A stretch of DNA of 64,000 bases from Neopestalotiopsis rosae. Taxonomy: Eukaryota > Ascomycota > Sordariomycetes > Amphisphaeriales > Sporocadaceae. Both the position numbers and the translations under genes were made by a program. Below, one piece after another: positions 1 to 12,134 of this stretch. Under the pieces are notes generated by a model. It did no database searches and had not been told where the DNA came from. It saw nothing but the letters and a program-made list of their open reading frames with translations. Position 1 is the stretch's first letter; the number at the start of each line of letters is the position of its first letter. Location of the stretch: NCBI GenBank assembly GCA_023078685.1, contig JALGAS010000003.1, positions 3,410,001 to 3,474,000 of the forward strand, read 5' to 3'.

Positions 1-168
1 TGTGGCAGCATTGTTCTTCTGGGCAGCGGTATTCGAGATGTGTGGTGCATGCGTCATAGTGGCAGTAGTAATGGGTTTCGGGTTGGGACCGAGATCTGCT
101 GCATTTGCACTGCCCATTTTGGCAGAGTTTGTCTTGGGTAGAGAAATTGGACTGTCGTATGAAAGCAT
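1..168 (-). CDS. Possible N-terminus of an unknown protein, cut by the window edge
   Basis: A minus-strand frame opens at an ATG at 168-166 and stays open for 56 codons to the window edge. It reads MLSYDSPISLPKTNSAKMGS and continues rich in Asn, Ala, Thr and Pro, with no domain visible. Just upstream on the minus strand are a TATA-like AT stretch (about 200-225) and a pyrimidine-containing leader, which fits a gene start. The opposite strand is also open for 67 codons and reads as a hydrophobic peptide; hydrophobic antisense frames commonly mirror hydrophilic coding frames, so I prefer the minus strand but cannot exclude the plus strand being the end of a membrane protein. No function is inferred. 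Confidence 0.33.
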   Translation of the reverse strand, partial: MLSYDSPISLPKTNSAKMGSANAADLGPNPKPITTATMTHAPHISNTAAQKNNAAT

Positions 169-3100
169 CTTGGCTTTCTTTGTGTGCCAAGGGGCGGAGA
201 CTTAATATAAATAAATATGCGGGAGTGCTGGTGTCGTCGCTTCCGGATGAATAAGGTGTAAGTGCAAGTGGACAATAAAGCCAAGTGACGCGGGCGATGA
301 CTACTTGTGAATCACTAGTGATCGCAAACTGTCGCCGATCATAAAAAGGAATTGTTTCTTTTCCGACGTGGTCTATTCAAGGATAAAAGTATACTTTTTG
401 GGGACCTGTAGCACAGCTAAGAGAAGCGGCAGAATCACAATGCAAGAATAAGGCAATGGTAGAAGATGTTTGGGTAATTGTAAGAAAAAGTAAACGTCAA
501 CTCGAATACACAAAGCTTGGGAAGTTGGGGGGCGCGGCCCGGGTCGGTTTTATGGCTGATGTCAGAGCCTCACACGCATAGAATGGAACGGGGGGGATGG
601 GGAACGGGTCCGGGATCAATGAGGTAAAAAATTTGGGTTGCTGACTTGAATAGAGTGTCAAAGTGCCCGGCCCAGGTTCAACCAAGGACGGAGCCAACTA
701 ATGAAAAGAAGCAATGATGCCCCCTAACTAGGTAGGCAGGCAATGTATTTTTCCAGCAAATTCCAGGTGCCTGGGTATGTACGTACATACCATAGTACTA
801 CAGTAGTCATGGGCTGGCTGGGTTGGGTTGGGCTGGTGGTCGCTCTGGCTTCGTTTTCCAGCTCTCCCGCGGGTTGAACTTTGCGCCTAGTGTAGAGTAG
901 AGAGGTCCGATCTCATCCCTCAAATGTCAAAGAGGGCAAGTCTCAGGGGTGTCGGAGCCAATCATGGGGCATTATTTGTCTTCCGACGGTTTCGATCCAC
1001 AAGGATCACGAACGCTGGAACCCAGGAGGACTCGAGGGCGGAGGAGGAGGAGGCATCCTGTCCAGGTATGTAATGTACTTGTCGGTACCTTGTCCGGCCC
1101 AGAGTGGGAGGGAGACCTAACCAAACCTACTGAAAGGATGGAGTCGATTGAGCCTGCGAGCCCAACAAAGTCCAGTCCTCTACCGGAGGCGCGCCTCGAG
1201 AACCAAAGAGGCCCAGAGACAGAGAGGAGCGGGCTATTATTGCCTGCAGAAGAGATGCATGCACGCCTTAGCGAAGGCACAGCCGCACTACCAGAATGAT
1301 TTTGGGCTCATTCTGCCCTTTTTTCTTCTTTTTTGTAACACGACGTTGATTGCTATTGCCGGAACTTTTTTCCTTTGCTTCCAACTGGCCTGTCACTTGA
1401 CAATCGTTGTCCTTGTGTGAGCACAATACGTGGCATAGAGCAACGTTACAAGAAACAGCCATGAGGGACCCAAAGAGGGACTTGCCAGCATACCCACGGG
1501 CAATCGACCCAAAACTAGTGATTCGGGGGGCGGGAGGAGAAGAACATTCATGGAAGGACAGCGGCAGACGGTTTCGAAGCTTGTGGATCGTGGACCGTCA
1601 GAATGGGTGGACCGTCCGTGACTGCACGTCTCCAGCAGGCAATCTTGGAGCTGCCCGCTTGGACTAGTTTATGGGGAAGTGGGATGTAGCCGACTCGGAC
1701 TTCGTCATACGTACTGCTGCTTCTCACTCTCTCACATCGTCAGCCTGCCTTATGCCTCGTTCTTGTCTCGGGAATTCGGCGAGATGATAATGAATAAAGA
1801 GTTTCTCGAGAAGCCAAGTATGGTGTATGATTCAACAGCTGTTCATGTTCTATGGGGTCTTCGGACAAAACATGCCTTCGTTGGGAAAGTAACAAGAGAG
1901 ACCAATTGCTAGCAATTTAGCAGTCGACACTCGTGACTTGTAGAATGAAATTGAGAGGAAAAGCGTGGGGGTCACCAGACGCTACGAGGAGTTCCGCTGA
2001 ACGGATCCGCAGATTTGAGCGAGCGACTTCGTCCCGGACTCGAGCGAATCCATTTGGTTGGTAGAGTTGTGGAGCAACAAGAACGTGGTGTGTGGATTTT
2101 TTTGGGTTGGGATTTTTTTTTTTCTCGCTCGCTGTTTCTGATGTGCTGCAACATTTCGGCCTGGGCGAAAGAGGGATGAGCAACGAATAGGGGATTAATT
2201 TGAGTTGGTTGGCGGAGACTGGGGAAGCAGAATACTGTATTTTCTGTATCACCACTTGACGGGTTGATATGGCACGAAAACAAAAATCACTTTTTTCTCT
2301 GCTCGGCCTCTGATGCAGCAGATGCGAATACTGCTGTTGATTGTATGGATGGTTACTGTGCCATACACGAATGCAATGTTTCGTCTGGGCATAGGAGGCC
2401 AGCGTATGATGAAGTTTTGTTTTAGCTGCAGGTACAATTGAGTACATTGTACCAATCCATGTTAACAGGGGACTGCACGTAATGACGAAACCCAGCTGTG
2501 GGATTTGCGGATGGCCGACTGTTTTTTTTTAATCGTTGTAGGCGTGATCGGGTTGAAAGTGACCCCCAAACCTGGCACCCGCTCAAGTGCGCCTGTTACC
2601 TTGTTACATTCTCCTCTTCTGTACCTACTCCGGGTGAAAGGCACTAATCTAATTCATTTAAATTTTACGTTGTCACTTATTATATATGCACACTGCTTAT
2701 TCTCGTGATGATACTTGGCTACGTGGGCCAATTCGCTACGTGGACAATTATGCAGCACAACATGATCTAGTACATCTGACATCTGCAATTTTGCCGGAGT
2801 GTGCTCCGTTCCACCGATCAAGAATGGGAAGAAAACAAGAACAAGAGAGAAAAGAAAAACAGTAAGAGAATGTCATGTCGGATAGCGGGTGCTTTTTCAC
2901 CGCAAAATGGTCACGAGAGCATACTGAATTTTGATTTGCCGTACCGACCTAAATAGCTGCTGTCGGCACGGGTCGGAAGGACATTCCGGTCTCCCAGAGC
3001 GGATCCCCGGCGGCGTTGAAACTGGTAATAATATGCAGTTGCTATGGTTGACAGGTTCCAGCAAGCCCAGGTTCCAGTCCTGCCTGTCCTGCTTGTCTCT

Positions 3101-5201
3101 GCATCCGGCCTAGGTTTTTGCATTTATTGACGCGCGAACTTTTACGGCATTTGGAACCGGTTGTCACGGATGTATGTTAAGTAGTGAGTTGAACGAGGGT
3201 TCCCAAGTAATTATAGGTTATGCACCTCGTAAGGCTGTTTCATGTCTGATGCGGACGAGCCGGTGAGCGGTGAAATGTAAAGTCGACATTTACGTACGAA
3301 CTGCTACGTTTGTACTCGTGCAGTCGCGCACCTAGTGATTGGCAATCAGCATCTGGAGTCTGGAACCTGGGGAAACAAAAGCCGCATTTCTTTCTTTTCT
3401 GGAGTTGTGTGGCAATTCGTGGGGTTTTCCTGCGCATCACTTTCATATTACATAAGACTCTGGGTCATTTCTTTTCGTGACCTAGGGCTAATACTTGGGC
3501 GACTGTGGTTTTCAACACAACTCTGCACCACTCGGTGTTGAATTCTCATCTCAACATAGATATGCTCGCTGTGTACTTTACGGTACTTGGGGTTTACCAA
3601 GAGTGCATTATAGATGATCGGTGGCCAAACCAATGCAAGTTTAGGCATACGCATCGGGACGCCGAAATATCTTGAATAGGTATCGACACCAGTTAGGCTG
3701 GTGTCGCCGCTTATAATCTCCAAGAACAGTAAAAATCGCCGACTTTTTACCCAAAGTTGTTGATTCAGCCCCAACTAGCAAAATGGCCAAGGGGATGTAC
3801 CTCGACGTACTGATTTACGATGCGCCGCGTCTTCAGTCAACTAGATCCCGCTTTTGCATGGTCTAGATGGTCGCGATTCTCGTCTGCAATGGCCGAAGAT
3901 CACGTATTTGATCATGTCTGCGTACGTGCACGAATGCGGGGAGCAGGGCAATATTAAAAGCCTGGCGCGGGGAGGAGCTCCTCTGACAATTTGATTGCCT
4001 GACAGCATTGCGCTGGGATTCCGGTGAGAAACGGATCCACACAACTCCATGACGTTGTAGAATGATGCAGTTGTTCTCAAATGGGGACACTGTAGATGAG
4101 AGTTGTTTATTCAATACAATGTCATATTGAATACTTCTATTGTACTGGCGGAGGACCCCAGGAGTCTAGAAACATCGTCCTAAATACTCTATCCCATCCC
4201 ATCTGAGAGCCTCACCATGCTCAAGCCTCTTAAGACTAACGAACCATGAAAGTAATAAATCAACAACAATTGTTTTTCTGAAGGATCTTTTAATCGGATA
4301 CATCTCTATTCTTTTTTGAGCATTATTTCTTCCTGCCTTGCCTGTCCTCAATGTAGTTCTTCGCAGCAAAGAACTATCGAAGCTTGCCAGGCTTATGCGA
4401 GACAGGTGCATGGTCGCAAGATCTACCAATGTGCGATGCAGGCAGGACAAGCTCTTCAATAATCTGTACTAGATCTGAAAACGAATGCCACGTGGATTGG
4501 ACCCTGCAAATACGATCAGATCAATTTGGCTCATTCTAGGAAAGCGTTAAAGGGTCTTGTTGCCGTACTAGCCAGATCTCTAATTTGCTGTATTGGCCAA
4601 TCTGCCTTTTTCGATGGTCCATTTCGATGCTACTTAATGTTTATCTTGCACATGCTATACTACAGTAGATTTCGCAGATTTTAGAGCACAGACTCATCAC
4701 ATGAGCACTCTTCGTTGATGGCTGTATGTACCCCGGATTTTGACCCCCATGCCGTGACTCGGTGTGGCTGTTGGCTTGCGGCTGTTGTGGCTCAATTGTT
4801 CTTCTAATGTGGCCACTGTCATACAGCTGTTGGGAAAAGTGTGCATGCAATTTCGCAATGCAACGGAGTACATCGGCCTTTCATTCTCCTTGTCCTTCAG
4901 CTCTTTCTTCTTTTGGTATTTGGGTTTCGGGGATTGTATATTGTATTCAAAGTTCAAGTGGACATTAATTGATCAAATTTTGCATTTACCAGCCCGCGTT
5001 AGGAAGGTCCCAACAGGTCAAGTCGGTTCAGTCAGGTGGTGACGGACGACGGTCAGCGGCAATCGACGGGCAAAGCAGCAGGCAGGCAGATCTGCCCAGG
5101 TGAGGCACTGCAAGTGCAGCCAACAAGCATTATTGAGTGGGCGCCGCGGTTGGTTGCTGCGAGTTGAGTGGTTCCGTTTTGGCTGGTCTGTTGCCCCTCA
5201 C
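169..5201. other. Gene-poor intergenic region (about 5 kb)
   Basis: I find no frame with recognisable protein content, no paired splice sites joining open frames, and no RNA gene. The longest open frame is a 176-codon minus-strand frame at 1917-2447. It has mixed composition, a Lys/Asn/Ser patch and no motif, and probably arises by chance. The last few hundred bases include the promoter and leader of the downstream peptidase gene. Short pyrimidine and purine tracts are present but no tandem array. Confidence 0.5.
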
Positions 5202-7581
5202 ATGCAATCCTCAATGAAGAGCTTCTCGTCGACCTTGTCTCGAGGCGGCCTGAGACGACTCCAGACTTTCTCGAGATACAAAATCCGCAGCTCCATTGTA
5301 CCCTTGTGTAACTTGCAGACTGCCACCACCGCTACTTCTGATAAGCCTATTACATCGCTCCGGTTCTGTGCATCGCTCGCAAACATGGACGCCGCCGATC
5401 TCAAGCACTACCTGGCCGACTCCCCGCCCACCATTGTAAGATTGGAAATCGAAAAGCATTTCGATGCCTTGACCGACCAGCAAAAGAGATATGCCCATTT
5501 CATTAGCAAGTGTGTAGTTCCCCACCTTTATCATGCAAATCATAGCTGTAGCAAAAAATAACTGACACAATGATGCTCTCAGAGCTGCCTTTGCTGGTAC
5601 CCGCATCGTCCTTCGCCAGATCTCCCCAGAGTCTGAAGCCATATATGACTTCATCCTCGCTCTCCACAAGAGCTCTGGCGGCGACTGGAAGGCTCTGCAG
5701 TCCAAGGCAGGCATCTCAGATGAGGATCTGGACTACTTCCTGCAGTATGCTGGCCAGTTCCTAGGCAACAATGGCAACTACAAGAGCTTTGGCGATGCCA
5801 AGTTCATCCCTAGAAGCTCAGAGTCTGCCATTGCAGCCCTCGCAGCCACTGACGCCACCGCGGAAAAGTTCTACAAGGCCACAAATGGCGCCCTCTTTTC
5901 TCATGACCGCCCTCCCCTGATGCACCTTGGTTATCCCGAGGAGGGTCACATGACCACCTACTATCCCGACTCGTCCAGCATTACCAAGACTGAAATCGAC
6001 GCTGTTTCTGCTTGGATGGAGAAGAAGGGTCTCTTACCGGAAAACACCAGACTTGCCAAGTCTAGCTCGGGTAGCTATGATATCAAGATTGCATCGGCCG
6101 ACACTTCGGTGCCCAGCGAGGGCGGTGATATTGGCAAGGATGCGTCTTTTAAGGTTGAAGAGGGACCCCTTGCTGGCAAGACCATCAACCTCGTATATGG
6201 CGATTACTCCAAGGAGATGGCGACTATCACTGAAAACATCAAGAAGGCTGCAGAGAATGGTGACAATGAGACACAGAAGAACATGTACAATGCATACGCC
6301 AAGTCTTTCAAGGATGGTTCGCTACTTGCCTTCAAGGACTCTCAACGATTCTGGATCAGAGACAAGGGCCCAGCAGTCGAGTCCAACATTGGTTTCATTG
6401 AGACCTACAGAGATCCCGCCGGTGTCAGAGGAGAGTGGGAAGGCTTCGCGGCTGTCGTCAACCAAGAGAGGACCAAGGCGTTTGGCGCTCTCGTCAAGGC
6501 AGCTCCTGATCTGATTCCTAAGCTGCCCTGGAGCAAGGAGTTCGAAAAGGACAAGTTCCTTGCCCCTGACTTTACTTCCCTCGAGGTTCTCACATTCGCT
6601 GGTTCGGGTATCCCTGCTGGCATCAACATCCCCAACTATGACGATATTCGACAGACTGAGGGATTCAAGAATGTTTCCCTTGGCAACGTCTTGAGCGCAA
6701 AGGCACCTAACGAGAAGATTCCCTTCATTGCTGAGAAGGACCTGGATATCTACCGCAAGTACCGTGACGACGCATTTGAAGTCCAGGTCGGTCTTCATGA
6801 GTTGACAGGACACGGCTGCGGCAAACTGCTTCAGGAGACTTCTCCTGGCGAGTACAACTTTGACAAGGCAAACCCGCCAGTTTCTCCCATCACGAACAAG
6901 CCCGTCACTACGTGGTACAAGCCCGGCCAGACATGGGGTTCCGTCTTTGGTAGTGTTGCTGGTGCTTACGAGGAATGCAGAGCTGAACTCGTGGCCATGT
7001 TCCTCTCCTGCGATTTCCCTACCCTCAAGATCTTTGGCTACGGCGATGGTACAGAGAACATGGACAGCATTGCTGGCGACCTACTCTACGCTTCCTACCT
7101 TTCCATGGCACGCGCTGGTCTGGCATCTTTGGAGATGTGGGATCCCAAGAGCCGCAAGTGGGGACAGCCTCACTCGCAGGCCCGTTTCTCGATCCTCCAG
7201 TGTTTCCTTCAGGCTGGCGATGACTTTTGCAAGCTCGACTACCAAGGCGACAACGTCGAGGGTCTGACCATTAACCTGGATCGCACCAAGATCCTCACGG
7301 TCGGTCGCAAGGCGGTCGGCGATTACCTCCAGAAGTTGCACGTCTACAAGAGCACTGCAGATGTGCAGACAGGCAGCGACTTCTTCTTGGGCATGACCGA
7401 GGTTGACCCAGAGTTCTGGGGCCAGAAGATCCGTGGCGAGGTCCTGAGGGTCAAGCAGCCCCGCAAGGTCTTTGTGCAGGCCAACACGTCGTTGGACGAG
7501 AGCACTGGCAAGGTCTCGCTCAAGCACTATGATGCCACTCTGGAAGGTATGATCCAGAGTTGGGCAGAGCGTGAGGTTTGA
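5202..7581 (+). CDS. dpp3: Dipeptidyl peptidase III (zinc metallopeptidase family M49)
   Basis: This enzyme removes dipeptides from the N-terminus of short peptides and finishes peptide turnover after the proteasome. There are two exons, 5202-5509 and 5583-7581, with a 73-nt intron whose removal joins HFISK to AAFAGTRIVL in frame. The family zinc motif is present as HELTGHGCGKL (around residue 480) and the second zinc/catalytic motif as EECRAEL (about 55 residues later). From the ATG at 5202 the product is 768 aa. From the in-frame ATG at 5385 (MDAADLKHYLADSP) it is 707 aa, the usual fungal and animal size. The extra 61 residues are rich in Ser, Arg and Thr with almost no acidic residues, like a mitochondrial presequence. 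The 5202 ATG has a weak context (C at -3) and the 5385 ATG a good one (A at -3), so both products may be made. It is convergent with the eL6 gene. Identity is very secure; the start choice is open. Confidence 0.95.
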
Positions 7582-8369
7582 CTTGGTGACATGGCATCAC
7601 TTGGCATAGCGACAGGGGCGAAAAAGCAACAGCATGGCACATTGGTGGATAGGGACCAGACGACATTGCGTCGGAGTCTGTTGTAACTATGTAGTGCATG
7701 ATGTAAGCATTGAAGTGTACATTGGGGAAAAATAAAATCAAAAAAAGCATGAACAAGCAACATGCTATGGACGAGTCTCAACGGTGAAGACTGTTTATAG
7801 TTTGCCATGTGATGATAGTCTGTCGCAAAACCGAACATCCCAGATACCCGGCACTTATTCGTTTGATATCGGAATTCGTGGGTGCAATAATTGATAACGG
7901 TGTATGGTGATGATGTTTTGATATGCAGCAGAAGATCGTGTACAGTGAAATAGGCGTCGTACTCGTCGTGGGTTAATCTGGCGCACAGGGTTAACAGTTT
8001 CTAGAAAACAGAGTTCAGTAGTCATCGTTTCCCAAAAACAGTAATGTCACAACAGCAATACGTGAACGCAATGTGTAATGAATGCCCAACCCAGTGAGGA
8101 ATTTGTCATATGCTCTTTTCTTGACTTGTGAACCTCATTACAGACGCCAGAATCAATGTGACCGAATGACCGTCAACGTCCAGATGCAATTGGCTAAGCC
8201 AGCCCCAGTTTCCGCAGACAATCCATCATCCGCGGCCTCTAGAAAAGTGTTCGTTTCGTGTCTTCCCTTAAAAAGTACCAAAGCAGTCCTCTTCTTTCTC
8301 CCCCCAAGTTTCCGTTCTTTTTTTGTTCCATGCAAACAGAAGTCTCGAGAGTCGTTTTAAAAAATTCCT
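7582..8369. other. Intergenic, between convergent 3' ends
   Basis: This 788-bp spacer separates the stop codons of the DPP III and eL6 genes. An AT-rich stretch near 7720-7745, with an AATAAAAT-like signal at about 7729, could serve polyadenylation of the peptidase gene. I see no coding frame or RNA gene here. Confidence 0.5.
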
Positions 8370-9424
8370 CTACCACTTCATCTCGTGGGGCTTGTCACCC
8401 TTGCGCAGGCTGAAAGAGGAGGCGAGGTAGCTGGGCAGGAAGTCGACCTTCTTGATCGAGGCAATGAGGGCCTTGTCGATGGCCTTCTGGTCAGCAGCTC
8501 GGCTGCTGCTGATCTCCTTCTTCTGTAGTAAATTGTCAGCCCTGTAATCCTCTCCGCATAGATTTGTTATAATTTTGTCGCTTCTTCTTACCTGTGGCTT
8601 CTCTCCCTGCTTGAAGAAGGCCTCCTCACCGGCCTTGTCCTTGACCTTGTCACCGACGAAGTACTCCTTCTTGGAGATCTCGTCAACCTTGGCGGAGTCG
8701 AGACCGCTGACGTCGACCTTTTGGGATGTGGCGATGACGTATCGGGAGTTGACTCTGCGCAGGGGAACACCGTTGATCTTGAAGGGACCGGTGACCAGGA
8801 GGACACCCTGGTCGAGGGTCTTCAGGAGAACGACGCGCTTGCCACGGAAGCGACCAGCGAGGAGGATCAGGACGGTACCGGGCTGGAGGGACTGGCGAGG
8901 AGCCCAAGCGCGGACAGACTTGCGGACCTGTAGATCGAAAAAGAATTAGCGACTGCTCTCTATCACTATCGTTCGTGAGATATTCGTTCGCTTTTGCTTG
9001 CGTCGGGATATCGCAATGTTTGCTGTGTCGCGCCGGTAGCTGGTCTTGATCCATAGACACCCATCTGCCTTCCTTCTCTTTCGAATTGCGCCTGGAGAAT
9101 GTTTGTCGCATTGGCCCTGTCGCGCGGCCTGTGTTCCATGTTGCCCGATTCGAAAATAACTCTCGACTTGATAAATTCCCAAAGTCTTTGCTGTCTCTTT
9201 CCTCCTCAATCTCCAGGCAGGCAATTCGCAGCAGAAATAGGTGCCCATTTGTGACCAGTCTACCGGTGCGACCTCGCAAAACATGTTCGCGTTCATCGTT
9301 CGAGGCCACTTACAGTTCTGGGCTTGGTCTCATCGTCGGCAGGGTACCACTTCTGAGCCTTCTCGGAGTGGTGAGGGACCTCCCGGGTCGACTTGCCAAA
9401 CGTCTTGCTGGTCGGGGCCGACAT
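8370..9424 (-). CDS. rpl6: 60S ribosomal protein eL6 (L6)
   Basis: eL6 is a structural protein of the large cytosolic ribosomal subunit. There are three exons on the minus strand, 9424-9314, 8927-8592 and 8522-8370, all joining in phase 0 and encoding 199 aa, normal for fungi. The N-terminal piece reads [19 protein letters not shown]. Exon 2 carries the family core, including [40 protein letters not shown] and [14 protein letters not shown]. The end [10 protein letters not shown] matches the typical eL6 tail. Intron 1 is long (386 nt) and sits after codon 37; intron 2 is 69 nt. A long first intron near the start codon is typical of fungal ribosomal protein genes. The gene is divergent from Rpn13 and convergent with DPP III. 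No six-frame ORF of full length exists because of the introns; exons were placed by reading GT/AG pairs and frame. Confidence 0.95.
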
Positions 9425-10090
9425 TGTGAAGGGCTTGGCTGCTGTGGTGGTTAGTTGTCGGGTGGGAGGATTTGTCGGGGATGGTGGTTGAGTCTGGAGA
9501 TCGTCAAGGTGTTCCTCTTTGCTCTACCCGATGGCACACAGGAAAAATGTTGTGGGTTTGGCTTAAGCCCTGCCCCGAAAATTGAAAGTGGCCGTGCAGC
9601 GCCCGCCGATAAGAAAATGTGGCTGGTGATTCGACTAGCGTCTGCCGATAACGGGAACAAAGCCACAGCGCGGCTTTGGCTGGGTTTGGCTGGGCTAGAC
9701 GTCTTATGTCATTGCTTAATTGGAACGCCGACGCGCCGATGAGTGGCCCAAGCTCCACTCTCCTAGGTTACTGGGTGCAAAGTGGGCTGGCCAGCTGTGG
9801 TGCCTCGTCGTGCCTCAGCTTTACCTTAGGCGCTTCCTTGTCGTGCCAGCCAGCAGCTACCTACCCTACCTTGTTACTGGCAGGCAAACGTAACGTACGA
9901 AGCTCCATCGTAGCCTTGCATCAGACACCTTATTGATAACTCATCATCACCTGGCCCAACCACTACAAACACTTTCCAATCCGACAGCGCCTGCCAGTCA
10001 CCACAAATCCGAGGTCGCTATTCGACGACCATTCTTGTCATTGACACCACCTCGACCGCTTCCCATAACCTTTCATCACATCCCGACGCC
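9425..10090. promoter_or_regulatory. Shared divergent promoter of eL6 and Rpn13
   Basis: These 666 bp lie between the ATG of eL6 (minus) and the ATG of Rpn13 (plus). The segment next to Rpn13 (about 9930-10085) is C/A and C/T rich, as in fungal 5' leaders. Short CCTA/CCTAC runs occur near 9765-9870. I looked for a GGTGGCAAA proteasome control element and did not see an exact copy. The control elements themselves are not resolved. Confidence 0.5.
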
Positions 10091-11633
10091 ATGTCTATTC
10101 AGCCGATCATAACGTTCAAGGCCGGCATATGCGATGTCGACGTGGGTAGCTCCTGTTGACTGCTCATCTTCTTTGGATGTACGACTAATTACTTCTTGTA
10201 GCCCTCGACAAAGCCATACAAGGTCTCGGCCAAGCCTGAACAGGGCTATGTCTACCTATACTCCGAGGATGGTACGTTATCGTATAGTTGGCGCTGCTGA
10301 TTGCGGGGGGCTCACAACTGATTCCCGATGTATAGATCTAATTCACTTCTGCTGGCGGCAACGCAGCTCGCCCATCGACGAACCCGAACTCGACCTGGTC
10401 ATGGTTCCCACTGATGGCCACTTCGTCCCTCACGAATCCCACAAGCAAACAAACTCGGCCGCCAAGACAAACGGCCGTGTCTTCGTCCTCAAGTTCATGT
10501 CATCTTCACAACGCCACATGTTCTGGATGCAATCGAAACCCCAAGGTCGCAACGGCGACCCAGCTTGGTTCAGTCCCCGCGATCTCAAGATTGGCCAGAT
10601 TGTCGATGGTCTGTTGCAGGGTGAGGACGTCGACGTCCAAGCTGAGCTCAACTCGGTCGTGAACAGCAATAACGACGACCGCCACGATGATGACGATGAC
10701 GATGCTATGGAGGACGTCCAAGGGGGCTCCTCGAATGACCCTCGCGGCGGAGCTGGTGCCGGAGGCGCTGGCTCTGATGCCACTGGCGGCGATGTACGAG
10801 AAGAGGGAGAGGGTGCCAGAGAAGGCGGTTCAGACGGAGCTCGAGCGTAGGTGCATTTTCAACATATATTTGCCGGCGTTGTGATGAGGTCATTGTTTAG
10901 TAAAAATCAGCGTTCCGGCGTCGCAAAAGCCCAGATGGGCCTTTCAAGATGTGCAAGGCCCAACATGAGGCCACCATGTATTTTAGACATCAAAGAAAAA
11001 TTGATGGATCTAGCTGGCAATTCCACGAATACCAACAGCAAGATACTTTGACTGCCAGAACATTGGCTAACGTGTCTTCTTTGTAGTGCTGGCGGTGGAA
11101 ACGTTGACGCTGCTACTGCCGTGAGAAACCTCCTCAACTCCCTACAAGGTGGTCTGCCAGGCGAGGGCGGCGCTGGTCCCAGCCAAGGAGGAGAGGGAAA
11201 GCTCTATCCCCTCCTCTCGGATCTCCTCACCCCGCCCACGACGGTTCCAGTCGCACAAGATGCCACAGAGGAACAACTGGACGAACTGCTCAGTTACCTG
11301 CCTCCTCAGGTCCTAATTCTTTCTCAGCAAGCCGACTCGGGAGATGCTTCGGCAGAGCCCACAGCCGCCGCCGTGGAGGCTGCCAAGCAAGCCATGAGCA
11401 TCGGTCAGAAGAAGGCATTGTTGGTTAAGGTCCTACGGAGCCCTCAATTCCACCAGAGCTTGACAAGTCTTACCATGGCATTGAGAGACGGTGGTTTGCC
11501 CACCATTGCCGAAGCACTCTCAGTAAAGGTCGAAAACAATGGTTACTTGAAGGGCAGTAGTATGCCCCTTGGTGGTGGAGAGGCAGTCGAGGCCTTTGTT
11601 GAGGGAGTCAAGAAGACTGTCGAGAAGAAGTAA
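10091..11633 (+). CDS. rpn13: Rpn13/ADRM1-type proteasomal ubiquitin receptor
   Basis: Rpn13 sits on the 19S regulatory particle, binds ubiquitin chains through its PRU domain and docks the deubiquitinase Uch37 through its C-terminal DEUBAD domain. There are four exons, 10091-10141, 10202-10271, 10336-10846 and 11087-11633, with introns of 60, 64 and 240 nt; the product is 392 aa. The N-terminus MSIQPIITFKAGICDVD leads into the PRU core (YVYLYSEDDLIHFCW, LDLVMVPTDGHFV, RVFVLKFMSSSQRHMFWMQS, DPAWF), roughly residues 5-120. An acidic Asp run and a Gly/Ala-rich linker follow. The C-terminal DEUBAD region runs from about EEQLDELLSYLPPQV to FVEGVKKTVEKK. The DEUBAD is absent from the short budding-yeast Rpn13 but usual in filamentous fungi and animals. 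The 240-nt third intron has the least certain donor (GTAGGT); the frame across it is consistent (GARA joined to GGGNVDAATA). Confidence 0.93.
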
Positions 11634-11939
11634 ATAGGAACTTTTACTTCTAGTCTCGTCTCTGAGATGGGTACTTTGTGTATGATACTTGTACACTAGC
11701 AACTGATCAATGCTGAATGCTTGACCGGGCCCCAGTGACTAGCTGTTTAATGATACTAGATTCCGACAACTGCAAATTTGATTACTCGGTCGACGTGCTT
11801 GCCTGGAGATCATATATGCTTCTTCAAATTGAAATGAACATGGGATATCTCTTTTCTATAAGACTTTATGCAGCTGCAGCATTATATACATAATGCTCCG
11901 GATGTGAACTTGATAGGCGCGTTGTCGCTATCTTAGCCT

Positions 11940-12120
11940 CTAACACTAGAAATCAATTTTGTGTTATTAATATATTAATATAATATCCTCGCGATATTAT
12001 TCTGTTAGGATAAATAATATATATATATAGGTTTTTCTTAATATTAGATGAATTTCTTGGATTAGAAAGTTAATTTTTGGAAAAAGTTATATTTTATTGT
12101 TATTTTGTTTTATTTAAGCT
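11940..12120. repeat. AT-rich low-complexity patch
   Basis: This stretch is dominated by A and T with alternating TA runs (for example around 11965-12030), in sharp contrast to the GC-balanced flanks. Such islands in Pezizomycotina are often remains of RIP-mutated transposons, but no element identity can be read here. Confidence 0.5.
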
Positions 12121-12134
12121 TATATGCCTTAGGC

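Noticed and set aside
1917..2447. 176-codon minus-strand open frame
   Set aside because: No motif, uneven composition, no supporting promoter or splice signals; a chance frame in gene-poor DNA is more likely.
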